A stretch of DNA of 64,000 bases, taken from contig OX326961.1 in assembly GCA_946800325.1 (NCBI GenBank), forward strand, positions 6,426,655-6,490,654. Direction: 5' to 3'. The position numbers and the translations under genes are program-made. The notes under the pieces were generated by a model, which was not told the origin of the DNA, searched no databases, and saw only the letters and a list, made by a program, of their open reading frames with translations. Of the stretch, positions 25,265-40,351 are shown one piece after another (position 1 is the first letter of the stretch; every line of letters starts with the position of its first letter). The stretch comes from Luzula sylvatica. Lineage: Eukaryota; Streptophyta; Magnoliopsida; Poales; Juncaceae.

Positions 25265-26976
25265 GAAGTCTAACACCTTCAAAAAAATTCAACTACTATA
25301 TTTTTTTTCAAATGTTAAATCTGAAGTGTAACACAAGCAAAATTGAGTTTAAAATACTCCGTAATTGAAGACTAACACAAACAAATTTCAATTTTTAAAA
25401 AACAAATCTTCAAAATTCAAAAATAGAAGTCTAACACCTTCTAAAAAATTCAACTATTATATTATTTTTGAAATGTTAAATCTGAAGTGTAACACATGCA
25501 AAATAATCAATTTTCATGTCGTACTTAAAATACTCCGTAATTGAAGACTAAAACACACAAATTTCAATTGTTTTAAAAAAATCTTCAAAATTCAAAAAAT
25601 AGAAGTCTAACACCTTCAAAAAAATTCAACTATTATATTTTTTTTTTCAAATGTTGAATGTAAAGTGTAACAGGAGCAAAATACTCATTTTTCATATCAT
25701 ACATAAAATACTCCGTAATTGAATACTAACACGCACAAATATCAATTTTTTTAAAAAAATCTTCAAAATTCAAAAATAGAAGTCTAACACATTAAAAAAA
25801 ATTCGACTATTATATTTTTTTCAAATGTTAAATCTGAAGTGTTAAACAAGCAAAATACCCAATTTTCATGTCGTAGTTAAAATACTCCGTAATTGAAGAC
25901 TAACACACACAAATTTCAATTTTTTTAAAAAAAATCTTCAAAATTCAAAAATAGAAGTCTAACACCTTCAAAAAAAAAATTCAACTATTATATTTTTTTT
26001 TCAAATGTTAAATGTGAAGTGCAACACAAGCAAAATACTCAATTTTCATGTCGTACTTAAAATACTCCGTAATTGAAGACTAACACACACAAATATCAAT
26101 TTTTTAACAAAAATCTTCAAAATTAAAAAATAGAAGTCTAACACCTTCAAATAATTAAACTATTATATTTTTTTTCAAATGTTAAATCTGAAGTGTAACA
26201 CAAGCAAAATTGAGCTTAAAATACTCCGTAGTTGAAGACTAACACACACAAATTTCAATTTTTTTAAAAAAAATCTTCAAAATTAAAAAATAGAAGTCTA
26301 ACATCTCCAAAAAAATTCAACTATTATATTATTTTTGAAATGTTAAATCTGAAGTGTAACACATGCAAAATACTCAATTTTCATGTCGTACTTAAAATAC
26401 TCCGTAATTGAAGACTAAAACACACAAATTTCAATTGTTTTAAAAAAATCTTCAAAATTCAAAAAATAGAAGTCTAACACCTTCGAAAAAATTCAACTAT
26501 TATATATTTTTTTCAAATGTTGAATGTAAAGTGTAAGAGGAGCAAAATACTCATTTTTCATATCGTACATAAAATACTCCGTAATTGAATACTAACACGC
26601 ACAAATATCAATTTTTTAAAAAAATCTTCAAAATTCAAAAATAGAAGTCTAACACATTAAAAAAAATTCGACTATTATATTTTTTTTCAAATGTTAAATC
26701 TGAAGTGTAAAACAAGCAAAATATCCAATTTTCATGTCGTAGTCAAAATACTCCGTAATTGAAGACTAACACACACAAATTTCAATTTTTTTAAAAAAAA
26801 TCTTCAAAATTCAAAAATAGAAATCTAACATTTTCAAAAAAATTCAACTATTATATATTTTTTTCAAATGTTAAATATGAAGTGTAACACAAGCAAAATA
26901 CTCAATTTTCATGCCGTACTTAAAATACTCCGTAATTGAAGACTAACACACACAAATTTCAATTGTTTTAAAAAAA

Positions 26977-26984
26977 TCTTTCTT
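26977..26984 (+). repeat. tctt duplication marking a monomer subtype
   Basis: The usual aaatcttcaaaattc is expanded to aaatctttcttcaaaattc by a 4-base duplication. It recurs near 30.77, 33.03, 36.17, 41.87, 44.66, 46.58, 48.49, 53.84, 57.29, 60.73 and 62.96 kb and is not seen in the first 26 kb. It therefore marks the right-hand HOR family. Confidence 0.85.
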
Positions 26985-28559
26985 CAAAATTCAAAAATAG
27001 AAGTCTAACACCTTAAAAAAAATTCAACAATTATATTTTTTTTCAAATGTTAAATGTAAAGTGTAACACAAGCAAAATACTCAATTTTCATGTCGTACAT
27101 AAAATACTCCGTAATTGAAGACTAACACACACAAATTTCAATTTTTTTTAAAAAAATCTTCAAAATTAAAAAATAGAAGTCTAACATCTTCAAAAAAATT
27201 CAACTATTATATATTTTTTTTCAAATGTTAAATGTAAAGTGTAACACGAGCAAAATACACAATTTTCATATCGTACTTAAAATACTCCGTAATTGAATAC
27301 TAACACTCAAAAATTTCAATTTTTTTAAAAAAATCTTCAAAATTCAAAAATAGAAGTCTAACACCTTCAAAAAAATTCAACTATTATATTTTTTTTCTAA
27401 TGTTAAATCTGAAGTGTAGCACAAGCAAAATACTCAATTTTCATGTCGTACTTAAAATACTCCGTAATTGAAGACTAACACATACAAATTTCAATTGTTT
27501 TAAAAAAATCTTCAAAATTCAAAAATAGAAGTCTAACACCTTCAAAAAAATTCAACTATTATATATTTTTTAAATGCTAAATGTAAAATGTAACACTAGC
27601 AAAATACTCAATTTTCATGTCGTACTTAAAATACTCCGTAATTGATTACTAACAATCACAAATTAAATTTTTTTAAAAAAAATCTTCAAAATTCAAAAAT
27701 AGAAGTAACACATTCAAAAAAATTCAACTATTATATTTTTTTTCAAATGTTAAATCTGAAGTGTAACACAAGCAAAATACTCAATTTTCATGTCGTAGTT
27801 AAAATACTCCGTAATTGAAGACTAACACACACAAATTTCATTTTTTTAAAGAAAAATCTTCAAAATTCAAAAATACAAGTCTAACACCTTCAAAAAATAT
27901 TCAACTATTATATTTTTTTCAAATGTTAAATGTAAAGTGTAACACAAGAAAAATACTCAATATTCATGTCGTACTTAATAAACTCAGTAATTGAAGACTA
28001 ACATACACAAATTTCAATTTTTTTTTAAAATTCTTCAAAATTCAAAAATAGAAGTCTAACACCTTCAAAAAAATTCAACTATTATATTTTTTTTCATATG
28101 TTAAATCTGAAGTGTAACAAAATCTAAATACTCAATTTTCATGTCGTACTTAAAATACCCCGTAATTGAATACTAACACGCACAAATTTCAATTTTTTAA
28201 AAAAAATCTTCAAAATTCAAAAATAGAAGTCTAACACCTTCAAAAAAATTAAACTATTATATTTTTTTTCAAATGTTAAATCTGAAGTGTAACACAAGCA
28301 AAATTGAGCTTAAAATACTCCGTAGTTGAAGACTAACACACACAAATTTCAATTTTTTTTAAAAAAATCTTCAAAATTAAAAAATAGAAGTCTAACATCT
28401 CCAAAAAAAATTGAACTATTATAATTTTTTTCAAATGTTAAATATGAAGTGTAACACAAGAAAAATACTCAATTTTCATGTCTTACTTAAAATACTCCGT
28501 AATTGAAGGCTAACACACAAAAATTTCAATTGTTTTAAAAAAAATCTTCCAAATTAAAA

Positions 28560-31500
28560 AATAGAAGTCTAACACCTTCAAAAAAATTCAACAATTATAT
28601 ATTTTTTCAAATGTTAAAAGTAAAGTGTAACACAAGCAAAATACTCAATATTCAAGTCGTACTTAAAATACTCCGTAATTGAAGACTAACACACACAAAT
28701 TTCAATTTTTTTTAAAAAATCTTCAAAATTCTAAAATAGAAGTCTAACACCATCAAATAAATTCAACTATTATATTTTTTTTCAAATGTTAAATCTGAAG
28801 TGTAACACAAGCAAAATTGAGCTTAAAATACTCCGTAATTGAAGACTAACACAAACAAATTTCAATTTTTTCAAAAAAAATCTTCAAAATTCGAAAATAG
28901 AAGTCTAACACCTTCTAAAAAATTTAACTATTACATTATTTTTGAAATGTTAAATCTGAAGTGTAACACATTCAAAATACTCAATTTTCATGTCGTACTT
29001 AAAATACTCCGTAATTAGAGACTAACACACACCAATTTTAAAATTCAAAAATAGAAGTCTAACACCTTCAAAAAAATTCAACTACTATATTTTTTTTCAA
29101 ATGTTAAATCTGAAGTGTAACACAAGCAAAATTGAGTTTAAAATACTCCGTAATTGAAGACTAACACAAACAAATTTCAATTTTTAAAAAACAAATCTTC
29201 AAAATTCAAAAATAGAAGTCTAACACCTTCTAAAAAATTCAACTATTATATTATTTTTGAAATGTTAAATCTGAAGTGTAACACATGCAAAATAATCAAT
29301 TTTCATGTCGTACTTAAAATACTCCGTAATTGAAGACTAAAACACACAAATTTCAATTGTTTTAAAAAAATCTTCAAAATTCAAAAAATAGAAGTCTAAC
29401 ACCTTCAAAAAAATTCAACTATTATATTTTTTTTTTCAAATGTTGAATGTAAAGTGTAACAGGAGCAAAATACTCATTTTTCATATCATACATAAAATAC
29501 TCCGTAATTGAATACTAACACGCACAAATATCAATTTTTTTAAAAAAATCTTCAAAATTCAAAAATAGAAGTCTAACACATTAAAAAAAATTCGACTATT
29601 ATATTTTTTTCAAATGTTAAATCTGAAGTGTTAAACAAGCAAAATACCCAATTTTCATGTCGTAGTTAAAATACTCCGTAATTGAAGACTAACACACACA
29701 AATTTCAATTTTTTTAAAAAAAATCTTCAAAATTCAAAAATAGAAGTCTAACACCTTCAAAAAAAAAATTCAACTATTATATTTTTTTTTCAAATGTTAA
29801 ATGTGAAGTGCAACACAAGCAAAATACTCAATTTTCATGTCGTACTTAAAATACTCCGTAATTGAAGACTAACACACACAAATATCAATTTTTTAACAAA
29901 AATCTTCAAAATTAAAAAATAGAAGTCTAACACCTTCAAATAATTAAACTATTATATTTTTTTTCAAATGTTAAATCTGAAGTGTAACACAAGCAAAATT
30001 GAGCTTAAAATACTCCGTAGTTGAAGACTAACACACACAAATTTCAATTTTTTTAAAAAAAATCTTCAAAATTAAAAAATAGAAGTCTAACATCTCCAAA
30101 AAAATTCAACTATTATATTATTTTTGAAATGTTAAATCTGAAGTGTAACACATGCAAAATACTCAATTTTCATGTCGTACTTAAAATACTCCGTAATTGA
30201 AGACTAAAACACACAAATTTCAATTGTTTTAAAAAAATCTTCAAAATTCAAAAAATAGAAGTCTAACACCTTCGAAAAAATTCAACTATTATATATTTTT
30301 TTCAAATGTTGAATGTAAAGTGTAAGAGGAGCAAAATACTCATTTTTCATATCGTACATAAAATACTCCGTAATTGAATACTAACACGCACAAATATCAA
30401 TTTTTTAAAAAAATCTTCAAAATTCAAAAATAGAAGTCTAACACATTAAAAAAAATTCGACTATTATATTTTTTTTCAAATGTTAAATCTGAAGTGTAAA
30501 ACAAGCAAAATATCCAATTTTCATGTCGTAGTCAAAATACTCCGTAATTGAAGACTAACACACACAAATTTCAATTTTTTTAAAAAAAATCTTCAAAATT
30601 CAAAAATAGAAATCTAACATTTTCAAAAAAATTCAACTATTATATATTTTTTTCAAATGTTAAATATGAAGTGTAACACAAGCAAAATACTCAATTTTCA
30701 TGCCGTACTTAAAATACTCCGTAATTGAAGACTAACACACACAAATTTCAATTGTTTTAAAAAAATCTTTCTTCAAAATTCAAAAATAGAAGTCTAACAC
30801 CTTAAAAAAAATTCAACAATTATATTTTTTTTCAAATGTTAAATGTAAAGTGTAACACAAGCAAAATACTCAATTTTCATGTCGTACATAAAATACTCCG
30901 TAATTGAAGACTAACACACACAAATTTCAATTTTTTTTAAAAAAATCTTCAAAATTAAAAAATAGAAGTCTAACATCTTCAAAAAAATTCAACTATTATA
31001 TATTTTTTTTCAAATGTTAAATGTAAAGTGTAACACGAGCAAAATACACAATTTTCATATCGTACTTAAAATACTCCGTAATTGAATACTAACACTCAAA
31101 AATTTCAATTTTTTTAAAAAAATCTTCAAAATTCAAAAATAGAAGTCTAACACCTTCAAAAAAATTCAACTATTATATTTTTTTTCTAATGTTAAATCTG
31201 AAGTGTAGCACAAGCAAAATACTCAATTTTCATGTCGTACTTAAAATACTCCGTAATTGAAGACTAACACATACAAATTTCAATTGTTTTAAAAAAATCT
31301 TCAAAATTCAAAAATAGAAGTCTAACACCTTCAAAAAAATTCAACTATTATATATTTTTTAAATGCTAAATGTAAAATGTAACACTAGCAAAATACTCAA
31401 TTTTCATGTCGTACTTAAAATACTCCGTAATTGATTACTAACAATCACAAATTAAATTTTTTTAAAAAAAATCTTCAAAATTCAAAAATAGAAGTAACAC

Positions 31501-32348
31501 ATTCAAAAAAATTCAACTATTATATTTTTTTTCAAATGTTAAATTTGAAGTGTAACACAAGCAAAATACTCAATTTTCATGTCGTAGTTAAAATACTCCG
31601 TAATTGAAGACTAACACACACAAATTTCATTTTTTTAAAGAAAAATCTTCAAAATTCAAAAATACAAGTCTAACACCTTCAAAAAATATTCAACTATTAT
31701 ATTTTTTTCAAATGTTAAATGTAAAGTGTAACACAAGAAAAATACTCAATATTCATGTCGTACTTAATAAACTCAGTAATTGAAGACTAACATACACAAA
31801 TTTCAATTTTTTTTTAAAATTCTTCAAAATTCAAAAATAGAAGTCTAACACCTTCAAAAAAATTCAACTATTATATTTTTTTTCAAATGTTAAATCTGAA
31901 GTGTAACAAAATCTAAATACTCAATTTTCATGTCGTACTTAAAATACCCCGTAATTGAATACTAACACGCACAAATTTCAATTTTTTAAAAAAAATCTTC
32001 AAAATTCAAAAATAGAAGTCTAACACCTTCAAAAAAATTAAACTATTATATTTTTTTTCAAATGTTAAATCTGAAGTGTAACACAAGCAAAATTGAGCTT
32101 AAAATACTCCGTAGTTGAAGACTAACACACACAAATTTCAATTTTTTTTAAAAAAATCTTCAAAATTAAAAAATAGAAGTCTAACATCTCCAAAAAAAAT
32201 TGAACTATTATAATTTTTTTCAAATGTTAAATATGAAGTGTAACACAAGAAAAATACTCAATTTTCATGTCTTACTTAAAATACTCCGTAATTGAAGGCT
32301 AACACACAAAAATTTCAATTGTTTTAAAAAAAATCTTCCAAATTAAAA
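28560..32348 (+). repeat. 3,789-bp tandem duplication, copy 2
   Basis: The junction lies within about 50 shared bases of S2 (gaagtctaacaccttc through the T-run). At 28.56 kb the left part of the monomer (atcttccaaattaaaaaatag) is joined to gttaaaagtaaagtg. At the end of copy 2 the same left part is followed by gttacacgtaagg at 32402, its partner at several other places. The monomer at 28.5-28.6 kb is therefore a crossover hybrid. Confidence 0.95.
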
Positions 32349-35300
32349 AATAGAAGTCTAACACCTTCAAAAAAATTCAACAATTATATATTTTTTCAAA
32401 TGTTACACGTAAGGTGTAACACAAGCAAAATACACAATTTTCATGTCGTACTTAAAATACTCCGTAATTGAAGACTAACAGACACAAGTTTAAAATTTTT
32501 TTAAAAAATCTTCAAAATTCAAAAATAGAAGTATGACACCTTCAAAAAAATTCAACTATTATATTTTTTTCAAATGTTAAATCTGATGTGTAACACAAGC
32601 AAACTACTAAATTTTCATGCCGTACTTAAAATACTCCGTAATTGAAGACTAACAGACAAATTTCAATTATTTAAAAACAAATCTTCAAAATTCAAAAATA
32701 GAAGTCTAACACCTTCAAAAAAATTCAACTATTATATTTTGTTTCAAATGTTAAATGTAAAGTCTAACACGAGCAAAATACTCAATTTTTATGTCGTACT
32801 TAAAATACTCCGTAATTGAATACTAACACGCTCAAATTTCAATTTTTTAAAAAAAATCTTCAAAATTCAAAAATAGAAGTCTAACATCTTAAAAAAAATT
32901 CAACTATTATATATTTTTTTCAAGTGTTAAATATGAAGTGTAACACAAGCAAAATACTCAATTTAAATGCATAACTTAAAATACTCCGTAATTGAAGACT
33001 AACACACACAAATTTCAATTGTTTTAAAAAAATCTTTCTTCAAAATTCAAAAATAGAAGTCTTACACCTTCAATAAAATTCAACAATTATATTTTTTTTC
33101 AAATGTTAAATGAAAAGTGTAACAGAAGCAAAATACTCAATTTTCATGTCGTACATAAAATACTCCGTAATTGAAGACTAACACACACAAATTTCAATTT
33201 TTTTTAAAAAAATCTTCAAAATTAAAAAATAGAAGGCTAACATCTTCAAAAAAATTCAACTATTATATATTTTTTTTCAAATGTTAAATGTAAAGTGTAA
33301 CACGAGCAAAATACTCAATTTTCATGTCGTACTTAAAATACTCCGTAATTGAATACTAACACTCACAAATTTCAATTTTTTAAAAAAAATCTTCAAAATT
33401 CAAAAATAGAAGTCTAACACCATGAAAAAAATTCAACTAGTATATTTTTTTTCTAATGTTAAATCTGAAGTGTAACACAAGCAAAATACTCAATTTTCTT
33501 GTCGTACTTAAAATACTCCGTAATTGAAGACTAACACATACAAATTTCAATTGTTTTAAAAAAATCTTCAAAATTCAAAAATAGAAGTCTAACACCTTCA
33601 AAAAAATTGAACTATTATATATTTTTTAAATGCTAAATGTAAAATGTAACACTAGCAAAATAGTCAATTTTCATGTCGTACTTAAAATACTCCGTAATTG
33701 ATTACTAACAATCACAAATTAAAATTTTTTAAAAAAAATCTTCAAAATTCAAAAATAGAAGTAACACATTAAAAAAAATTCAACTATTATATTTTTTTTC
33801 AAATGTTAAATCTGAAGTGTAACACAAGCAAAATACTCAATTTTCATGTCGTAGTTAAAATACTCCGTAATTGAAGACTAACACACACAAATTTCAATTT
33901 TTTAAAGAAAAATCTTCAAAATTCAAAAATACAAGTCTAACACCTTCAAAAAATATTCAACTATTATATTTTTTTCAAATGTTAAATGTAAAGTGTAACA
34001 CAAGAAAAATACTCAATATTCATGTCGTACTTAATAAACTCAGTAATTGAAGACTAACATACACAAATTTCAATTTTTTTTAAAATTCTTCAAAATTCAA
34101 AAATAGAAGTCTAACACCTTCAAAAAAATTCAACTATTATATTTTTTTTCAAATGTTAAATCTGAAGTGTAACAAAATCTAAATACTCAATTTTCATGTC
34201 GTACTTAAAATACCCCGTAATTGAATACTAACACGCACAAATTTCAATTTTTTAAAAAAAATCTTCAAAATTCAAAAATAGAAGTCTAACACCTTCAAAA
34301 AAATTCAACTATTATATTTTTTTTCTAATGTTAAATCTGAAGTGTAACACAAGCAAAATTGAGCTTAAAATACTCCGTAATTGAAGACTAACACAAACAA
34401 ATTTCAATTTTTTCAAAAAAAATCTTCAAAATTAAAAAATAGAAGTCTAACACCTTCTAAAAAATTCAACTATTATATTATTTTCGAAATGTTCAATCCG
34501 AAGTGTAACACATGCAAAATACTCAATTTTCATGTCGTACTTAAAATACTCCGTAATTGAAGACTAAAACACACAAATTTCAATTGTTTTAAAAAAATCT
34601 TCAAAATTCAAAAAATAGAAGTCTAACACCTTCAAAAAAATTCAACTATTATATTTTTTTTTTCAAATGTTAAATGTAAAGTGTAACAGGAGCAAAATAC
34701 TCATTTTTCATATCGTACATTAAATACTCCGTAATTCAATACTAACACGCACAAATTTCAATTTTTTAAAAAAAATCTTCAAAATTCAAAAATAGAAGTC
34801 TAACACATTCAAAAAAATTCGACTATTATATTTTTTTTCAAATGTTAAATCTGAAGTGTAAAACAAGCAAAATACCTAATTTTCATGTCGTAGTTAAAAT
34901 ACTCCGTAATTGAAGACTAACACACAAAAATTTCAATTTTTTTAAAAAAAATCTTCAAAATTCAAAAATAGAAGTCTAACACCTTCAAAAAGAAATTCAA
35001 CTATTATATTGTTTTTTCAAATGTTAAATGTGAAGTGTAACACAAGCAAAATACTCAATTTTCATGTCGTACTTAAAATACTCCGTAATTGAAGACTAAC
35101 ACACACAAATTTCAATTTTTTAACAAAAATCTTCAAAATTAAAAAAAAGAAGTCTAACACCTTCAAAAAAATTAAACTATTATATTTTTTTTCAAATGTT
35201 AAATCTGAAGTGTAACACAAGCAAAATTGAGCTTAAAATACTCCGTAGTTGAAGACTAACACACACAAATTTCAATTGTTTTTAAAAAAATCTTCAAAAT

Positions 35301-37455
35301 TAAAAAATAGAAGTCTAACATCTCCAAAAAAAATTCAACTATTATAATTTTTTTCAAATGTTAAATATGAAGTGTAACACAAGAAAAATACTCAATTTTC
35401 ATGTCTTACTTAAAATACTCCGTAATTGAAGGCTAACACACAAAAATTTCAATTGTTTTAAAAAAATTCTTCCAAATTAAAATATAGAAGTCTAACACCT
35501 TCAAAAAAATTCAACAATTTTATATTTTTTCAAATGTTACACGTAAGGTGTAACACAAGAAAAATACACAATTTTCATGTCGTACTTAAAATACTCCGTA
35601 ATTGAAGACTAACAGACACAAGTTAAAATTTTTTTTAAAAAATCTTCAAAATTCAAAAATAGAAGTATGACACCTTCAAAAAAATTCAACTATTATATTT
35701 TTTTCAAATGTTAAATCTGATGTGTAACACAAGCAAACTACTCAATTTTCATGCCGTACTTAAAATACTCCGTAATTGAAGACTAACACACAAATTTCAA
35801 TTATTTAAAAAAAAATCTTCAAAATTCAAAAATAGAAGTCTAACACCTTCAAAAAAATTCAACTATTATATTTTGTTTCAAATGTTAAATGTAAAGTGTA
35901 ACACGAGCAAAATACTCAATTTTTATGTCGTACTTAAAATACTCCGTAATTGAATACTAACACGCACAAATTTCAATTTTTTAAAAAAAATATTCAAAAT
36001 TCAAAAATAGAAGTCTAACATCTTCAAAAAAATTCAAGTATTATATTTGTTTTTCAAGTGTTAAATATGAAGTGTAACACAAGTAAAATACTCAATTTTC
36101 ATGCATAACTTAAAATACTCCGTAATTGAAGACTAACACACACAAATTTCAATTGTTTTAAAAAAATCTTTCTTCAAAATTCAAAAATAGAAGTCTTACA
36201 CCTTCAAAAAAATTCAACAATTATATTTTTTTTCAAATTTTAAATGAAAAGTGTAACAGAAGCAAAATAATCAATTTTCATGTCGTACATAAAATACTCC
36301 GTAATTGAAGACTAACACACACAAATTTCAATTTTTTTAAAAAAATCTTCAAAATTAAAAAATAGAAGTCTAACATCTTCAAAAAAATTCAACTATTATA
36401 TATTTTTTTTCAAATGTTAAATGTAAAGTGTAACACGAGCAAAATACTCAATTTTCATGTCGTACTTAAAATACTCCGTAATTGAATACTAACACTCACA
36501 AATTTCAATTTTAAAAAAAAAATCTTCAAAATTCAAAAATAGAAGTCTAACACCCTCAAAAAAATTCAACTATTATATTTTTTTTCTAATGTTAAATCTG
36601 AAGTGTAACACAAGCAAAATACTCAATTTTCTTGTCGTACTTAAAATACTCCGTAATTGAAGACTAACACATACAAATTTCAATTGTTTTAAAAAAATCT
36701 TCAAAATTCGAAAATAGCAGTCTAACACCTTCAAAAAAATTCAACTATTATATATTTTTTAAATGCTAAATGTAAAATGTAACACTAGCAAAATACTCAA
36801 TTTTCATGTCGTACTCAAAATACTCCTTAATTGATTACTAACAATCACAAATTTAAATTTTTTAAAAAAAATCTTCAAAATTCAAAAATAGAAGTAACAC
36901 ATTAAAAAAAATTCAACTATTATATTTTTTTTCAAATGTTAAATCTGAAGTGTAACACAAGCAAAATACTCAATTTTCATGTCGTAGTTAAAATACTCCG
37001 TAATTGAAGACTAACACACACAAATTTCAATTTTTTAAAGAAAAATCTTCAAAATTCAAAAATACAAGTCTAACACCTTCAAAAAATATTCAACTATTAT
37101 AATTTTTTCAAATGTTAAATGTAAAGTGTAACACAAGAAAAATACTCAATATTCATGTCGTACTTAATAAACTCAGTAATTGAAGACTAACGTACACAAA
37201 TTTCAATTTTTTTTAAAAAATCTTCAAAATTCAAAAATAGAAGTCTAACACCTTCAAAAAAATTCAACTATTATATTTTTTTACAAATGTTAAATCTGAA
37301 GTGTAACAAAATCTAAATACTCAATTTTCATGTCGTACTTAAAATACTCCGTAATTGAATACTAACACGCACAAATTTCAATTTTTTTAAAAAAATCTTC
37401 AAAATTCAAAAATAGAAGTCTAACACCTTCAAAAAAATTCAACTATTATATTTTT
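32030..37455 (+). repeat. 3,134-bp period, one full and one partial copy (approximate limits)
   Basis: The marker gttacacgtaaggtg at 32402 recurs at 35536 (3,134 bases), and gctaaatg at 33632 recurs at 36765 (3,133 bases), about 18 monomers. Similarity is clear from about 32.03/35.17 kb and ends near 34.32/37.46 kb. There the first copy continues with an aacacaaac/ttttttcaaaa unit and the second with a gaaaactaacac unit. The copies differ more than those of the 3,789-bp block, so this duplication is older. Confidence 0.75.
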
Positions 37456-37459
37456 TTTC

Positions 37460-40350
37460 TAATGTTAAATCTGAAGTGTAACACAAGCAAAATTGAGCAT
37501 AAAATACTCCGTAATTGAAAACTAACACACACAAATTTCAATTTTTTAAAAAAAATATTCAAAATTAAAAAATAGAAGTCTAACATCTTCAAAAAAATTC
37601 AACAATTATATTTTTTTTCAAATGTTAAATATGAAGTGTAACACAAGAAAAATACTCAATTTTCATGTCGCACTTAAAATACTCCGTAATTGAAGACTAA
37701 CACACACAAATTTCAATTGTTTTAAAAAAATCTTCAGAATTCAAAAATAGAAGTCTAACACCTTCAAAAAAATTCACCAATTATATTTTTTTTCAAATGT
37801 TAAATGTAAAGTGTAACAAAAGCAAAATACTCAATATTCATGTCGTACTTAAAATACTCCGTAATTGAAGACTATCACACAAATTAAAATTTTTTTTTAA
37901 AAATCTTTAAAATTCAAAAATAGAAGTCTAACACCTTCAAAAAAATTCAAGTATTATATTTTTTTTCAAATGTTAAATCTGAACTGTAACACAAGCAAAA
38001 TTGAGCTTAAAATACTCCGTAATTGTAGATTAACACAAACAAATTTCAATTTTTTTAAAAAAAATCTTCAAAATTCAAAAATAGAAGTCTAACACCTTCT
38101 AAAAAATTCAACTATTATATTATTTTTGAAATGTTAAATCTGAAGTGTAACACATGCAAAATACTCAATTTTCATGTCGTACTTAAAATACTCCGTAATT
38201 GAAGACTAAAACACACAAATTTCAATTGTTTTAAAAAAATCTTCAAAATTCAAAAATAGAAGTCCAACACCTTCAAAAAAATTCAACTATTATATATTTT
38301 TTTCAAATGTCAAATGTAAAGTGTAGCACTAGCAAAATACTCATTTTTCATGTCGTACTTAAAATACTCCGTAATTGAATACTAACACGCACAAATTTCA
38401 ATTTTTTTAATAAAATCTTCAAAATTCAAAAATAGAAGTCCAACACCTTCAAACAAATTCGACCATTATATTTTTTTTCAAATGTTAAATCTGAAGTGTA
38501 ACACAAGCAAAATACCCAATTTTCATGTCGTAGTTAAAATACTCCGTAATTGAAGACTAACACACACAAATTTCAATTTTTTTAAAAAAAATCTTCAAAA
38601 TTCAAAAATAGAAGTCTAACACCTTCCAAAAAAATTCAACTATTATATTTTTTTTTGACATGTTAAATGTGAAGTGTAACACAAGCAAAATACTCAATTT
38701 TCATGTCGTACTTAAAATACTCCGTAATTGAAGACTAACACACACAAATTTCTATTTTTTTAAAAAAAATCTTCAAAGTTCAAAAATAGAAGTCTAACAC
38801 CTTCAAAAAAATTCAACTATAATATTTTTTTTTAAATGTTAAATCTGAAGTGTAAGACAAGCAAAATACTCAATTTTCGTGTCGTACTTAAAATACTCCG
38901 TAATTGAAGACTAACACACACAAATTTCAATTGTTTTAAAAAAATCTTCAAAATTCAAAAATAGAAGTCTAACACCTTCAAAAACATTCAACTATTATAT
39001 TTTTTTAAAATGCTAAATGTAAAATGTAACACGAGCAAAATACTCAATTTTCATGTCGTACTTAAAATACTCCGTAATTGATTACTAACAATCACAAATT
39101 TAAATTTTTTAAAAAAATCTTCAAAATTCAAAAATAGAAGTAACACATTCTATAAAATTCAACTATTATATATTTTTTTAAATGTTAAATCTGAAGTGCA
39201 ACACAAGCAAAATACTCAATTTTCATGTCGTAGTTAAAATACTCCGTAATTGAAGACTAACACACAAAAATTTCAATTTTTTAAAGAAAAATCTTCAAAA
39301 TTCAAAAATACAAGTCTAACACCTTCAAAAAATATTCAACTATTATATTTTTTTCAAATGATAAATGTGAAGTGTAACACAAGCAAAATACTCAATTTTC
39401 ATGTCGTACTTAAAATACTCCGTAATTGAAGACTAACACACAAAAATTTCAATTTTTTTTAAAAATCTTCAAAAAAATTCAACTATTATATTTTTTTTCA
39501 TATATTTAATATGAAGTGTAACACAAGCAAAATACTCAATTTTCATGTCGTACTAAAAATACTCCGTAATTGAAGACTAACACACACAAATTTCAATTGT
39601 TTTAAAAAAATCTTCAAAATTCAAAAATAGAAGTCTAACACCTTCAAAAAAATTCAACAATTATATTTTTTTTCAAATGTTAAAAGTAAAGTGTAACACA
39701 AGCAAAATACTCAATATTCATGTCGTACTAAAAATACTCCGTAATTGAAGACTAACACACACAAATTTCAATTTTTTTTTAAAAAATCTTCAAAATTCAA
39801 AAATAGAAGTCTAACAGCTTCAAAAAAATTCAACTATTATATTTTATTTCAAATGTTAAATCTGAAGTGTAACACAAGCAAAATTGAGCTTAAAATACTC
39901 CGTAATTGAAGACTAACACAAACAAATTTCAATTTTTTCAAAAAAAATCTTCAAAATTCAAAAAGAGAAGTCAAACACCTTCTAAAAAATTCAACTATTA
40001 TATTATTTTTGAAATGTTAAATCTGAAGTGTAACACATGCAAAATACTCAATTTGCATGTCGTACTTAAAATACTCCGTAATTGAAGACTAAAACACACA
40101 AATTTCAATTGATTTAAAAAAATCTTCAAAATTCAAAAATAGAAGTCTAACACCTTCAAAAAAATTCAACTATTATATATTTTTTTCAAATGTTAAATGT
40201 AAAGTGTAACAGGAGCAAAATACTCATTTTTCATATCGTACTTAAAATACTCCGTAATTGAATACTAACACGCACAAATTTCAATTCTTTTTAAAAATTC
40301 TTCAAAATTCAAAAATAGAAGTCTAACACAGTCAAAAAAATTCGACTATT
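37460..40350 (+). repeat. Monomer run collinear with 49.8-52.3 kb
   Basis: This stretch has no tandem copy next to it. It holds the same order of distinctive units found again about 12 kb downstream: gtcgcactt, attcaccaatt, gtagattaacac, caaatgtcaaatg, aaaaacattc, ttctataaaattc and the 30-bp-deleted unit. Two adjacent gtaacaggagc units at about 40.2 and 40.38 kb look like a single-monomer duplication. Confidence 0.75.
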
Positions 40351-40351
40351 A

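Larger units (their letters stand above)
24771..28559 (+). repeat. 3,789-bp tandem duplication, copy 1 (about 22 monomers)
   Basis: Markers recur at exactly 3,789 bases: aatgttaaaagtaaag at 24821 and 28610, gctaaatg at 27576 and 31365. Reading both copies side by side I saw only two substitutions: c/t at 27756/31545 and t/a at 28097/31886. That corresponds to roughly 99.9% identity. Even rare features, such as the 21-bp S1 deletion and gtgcaacac, are shared. Confidence 0.95.
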
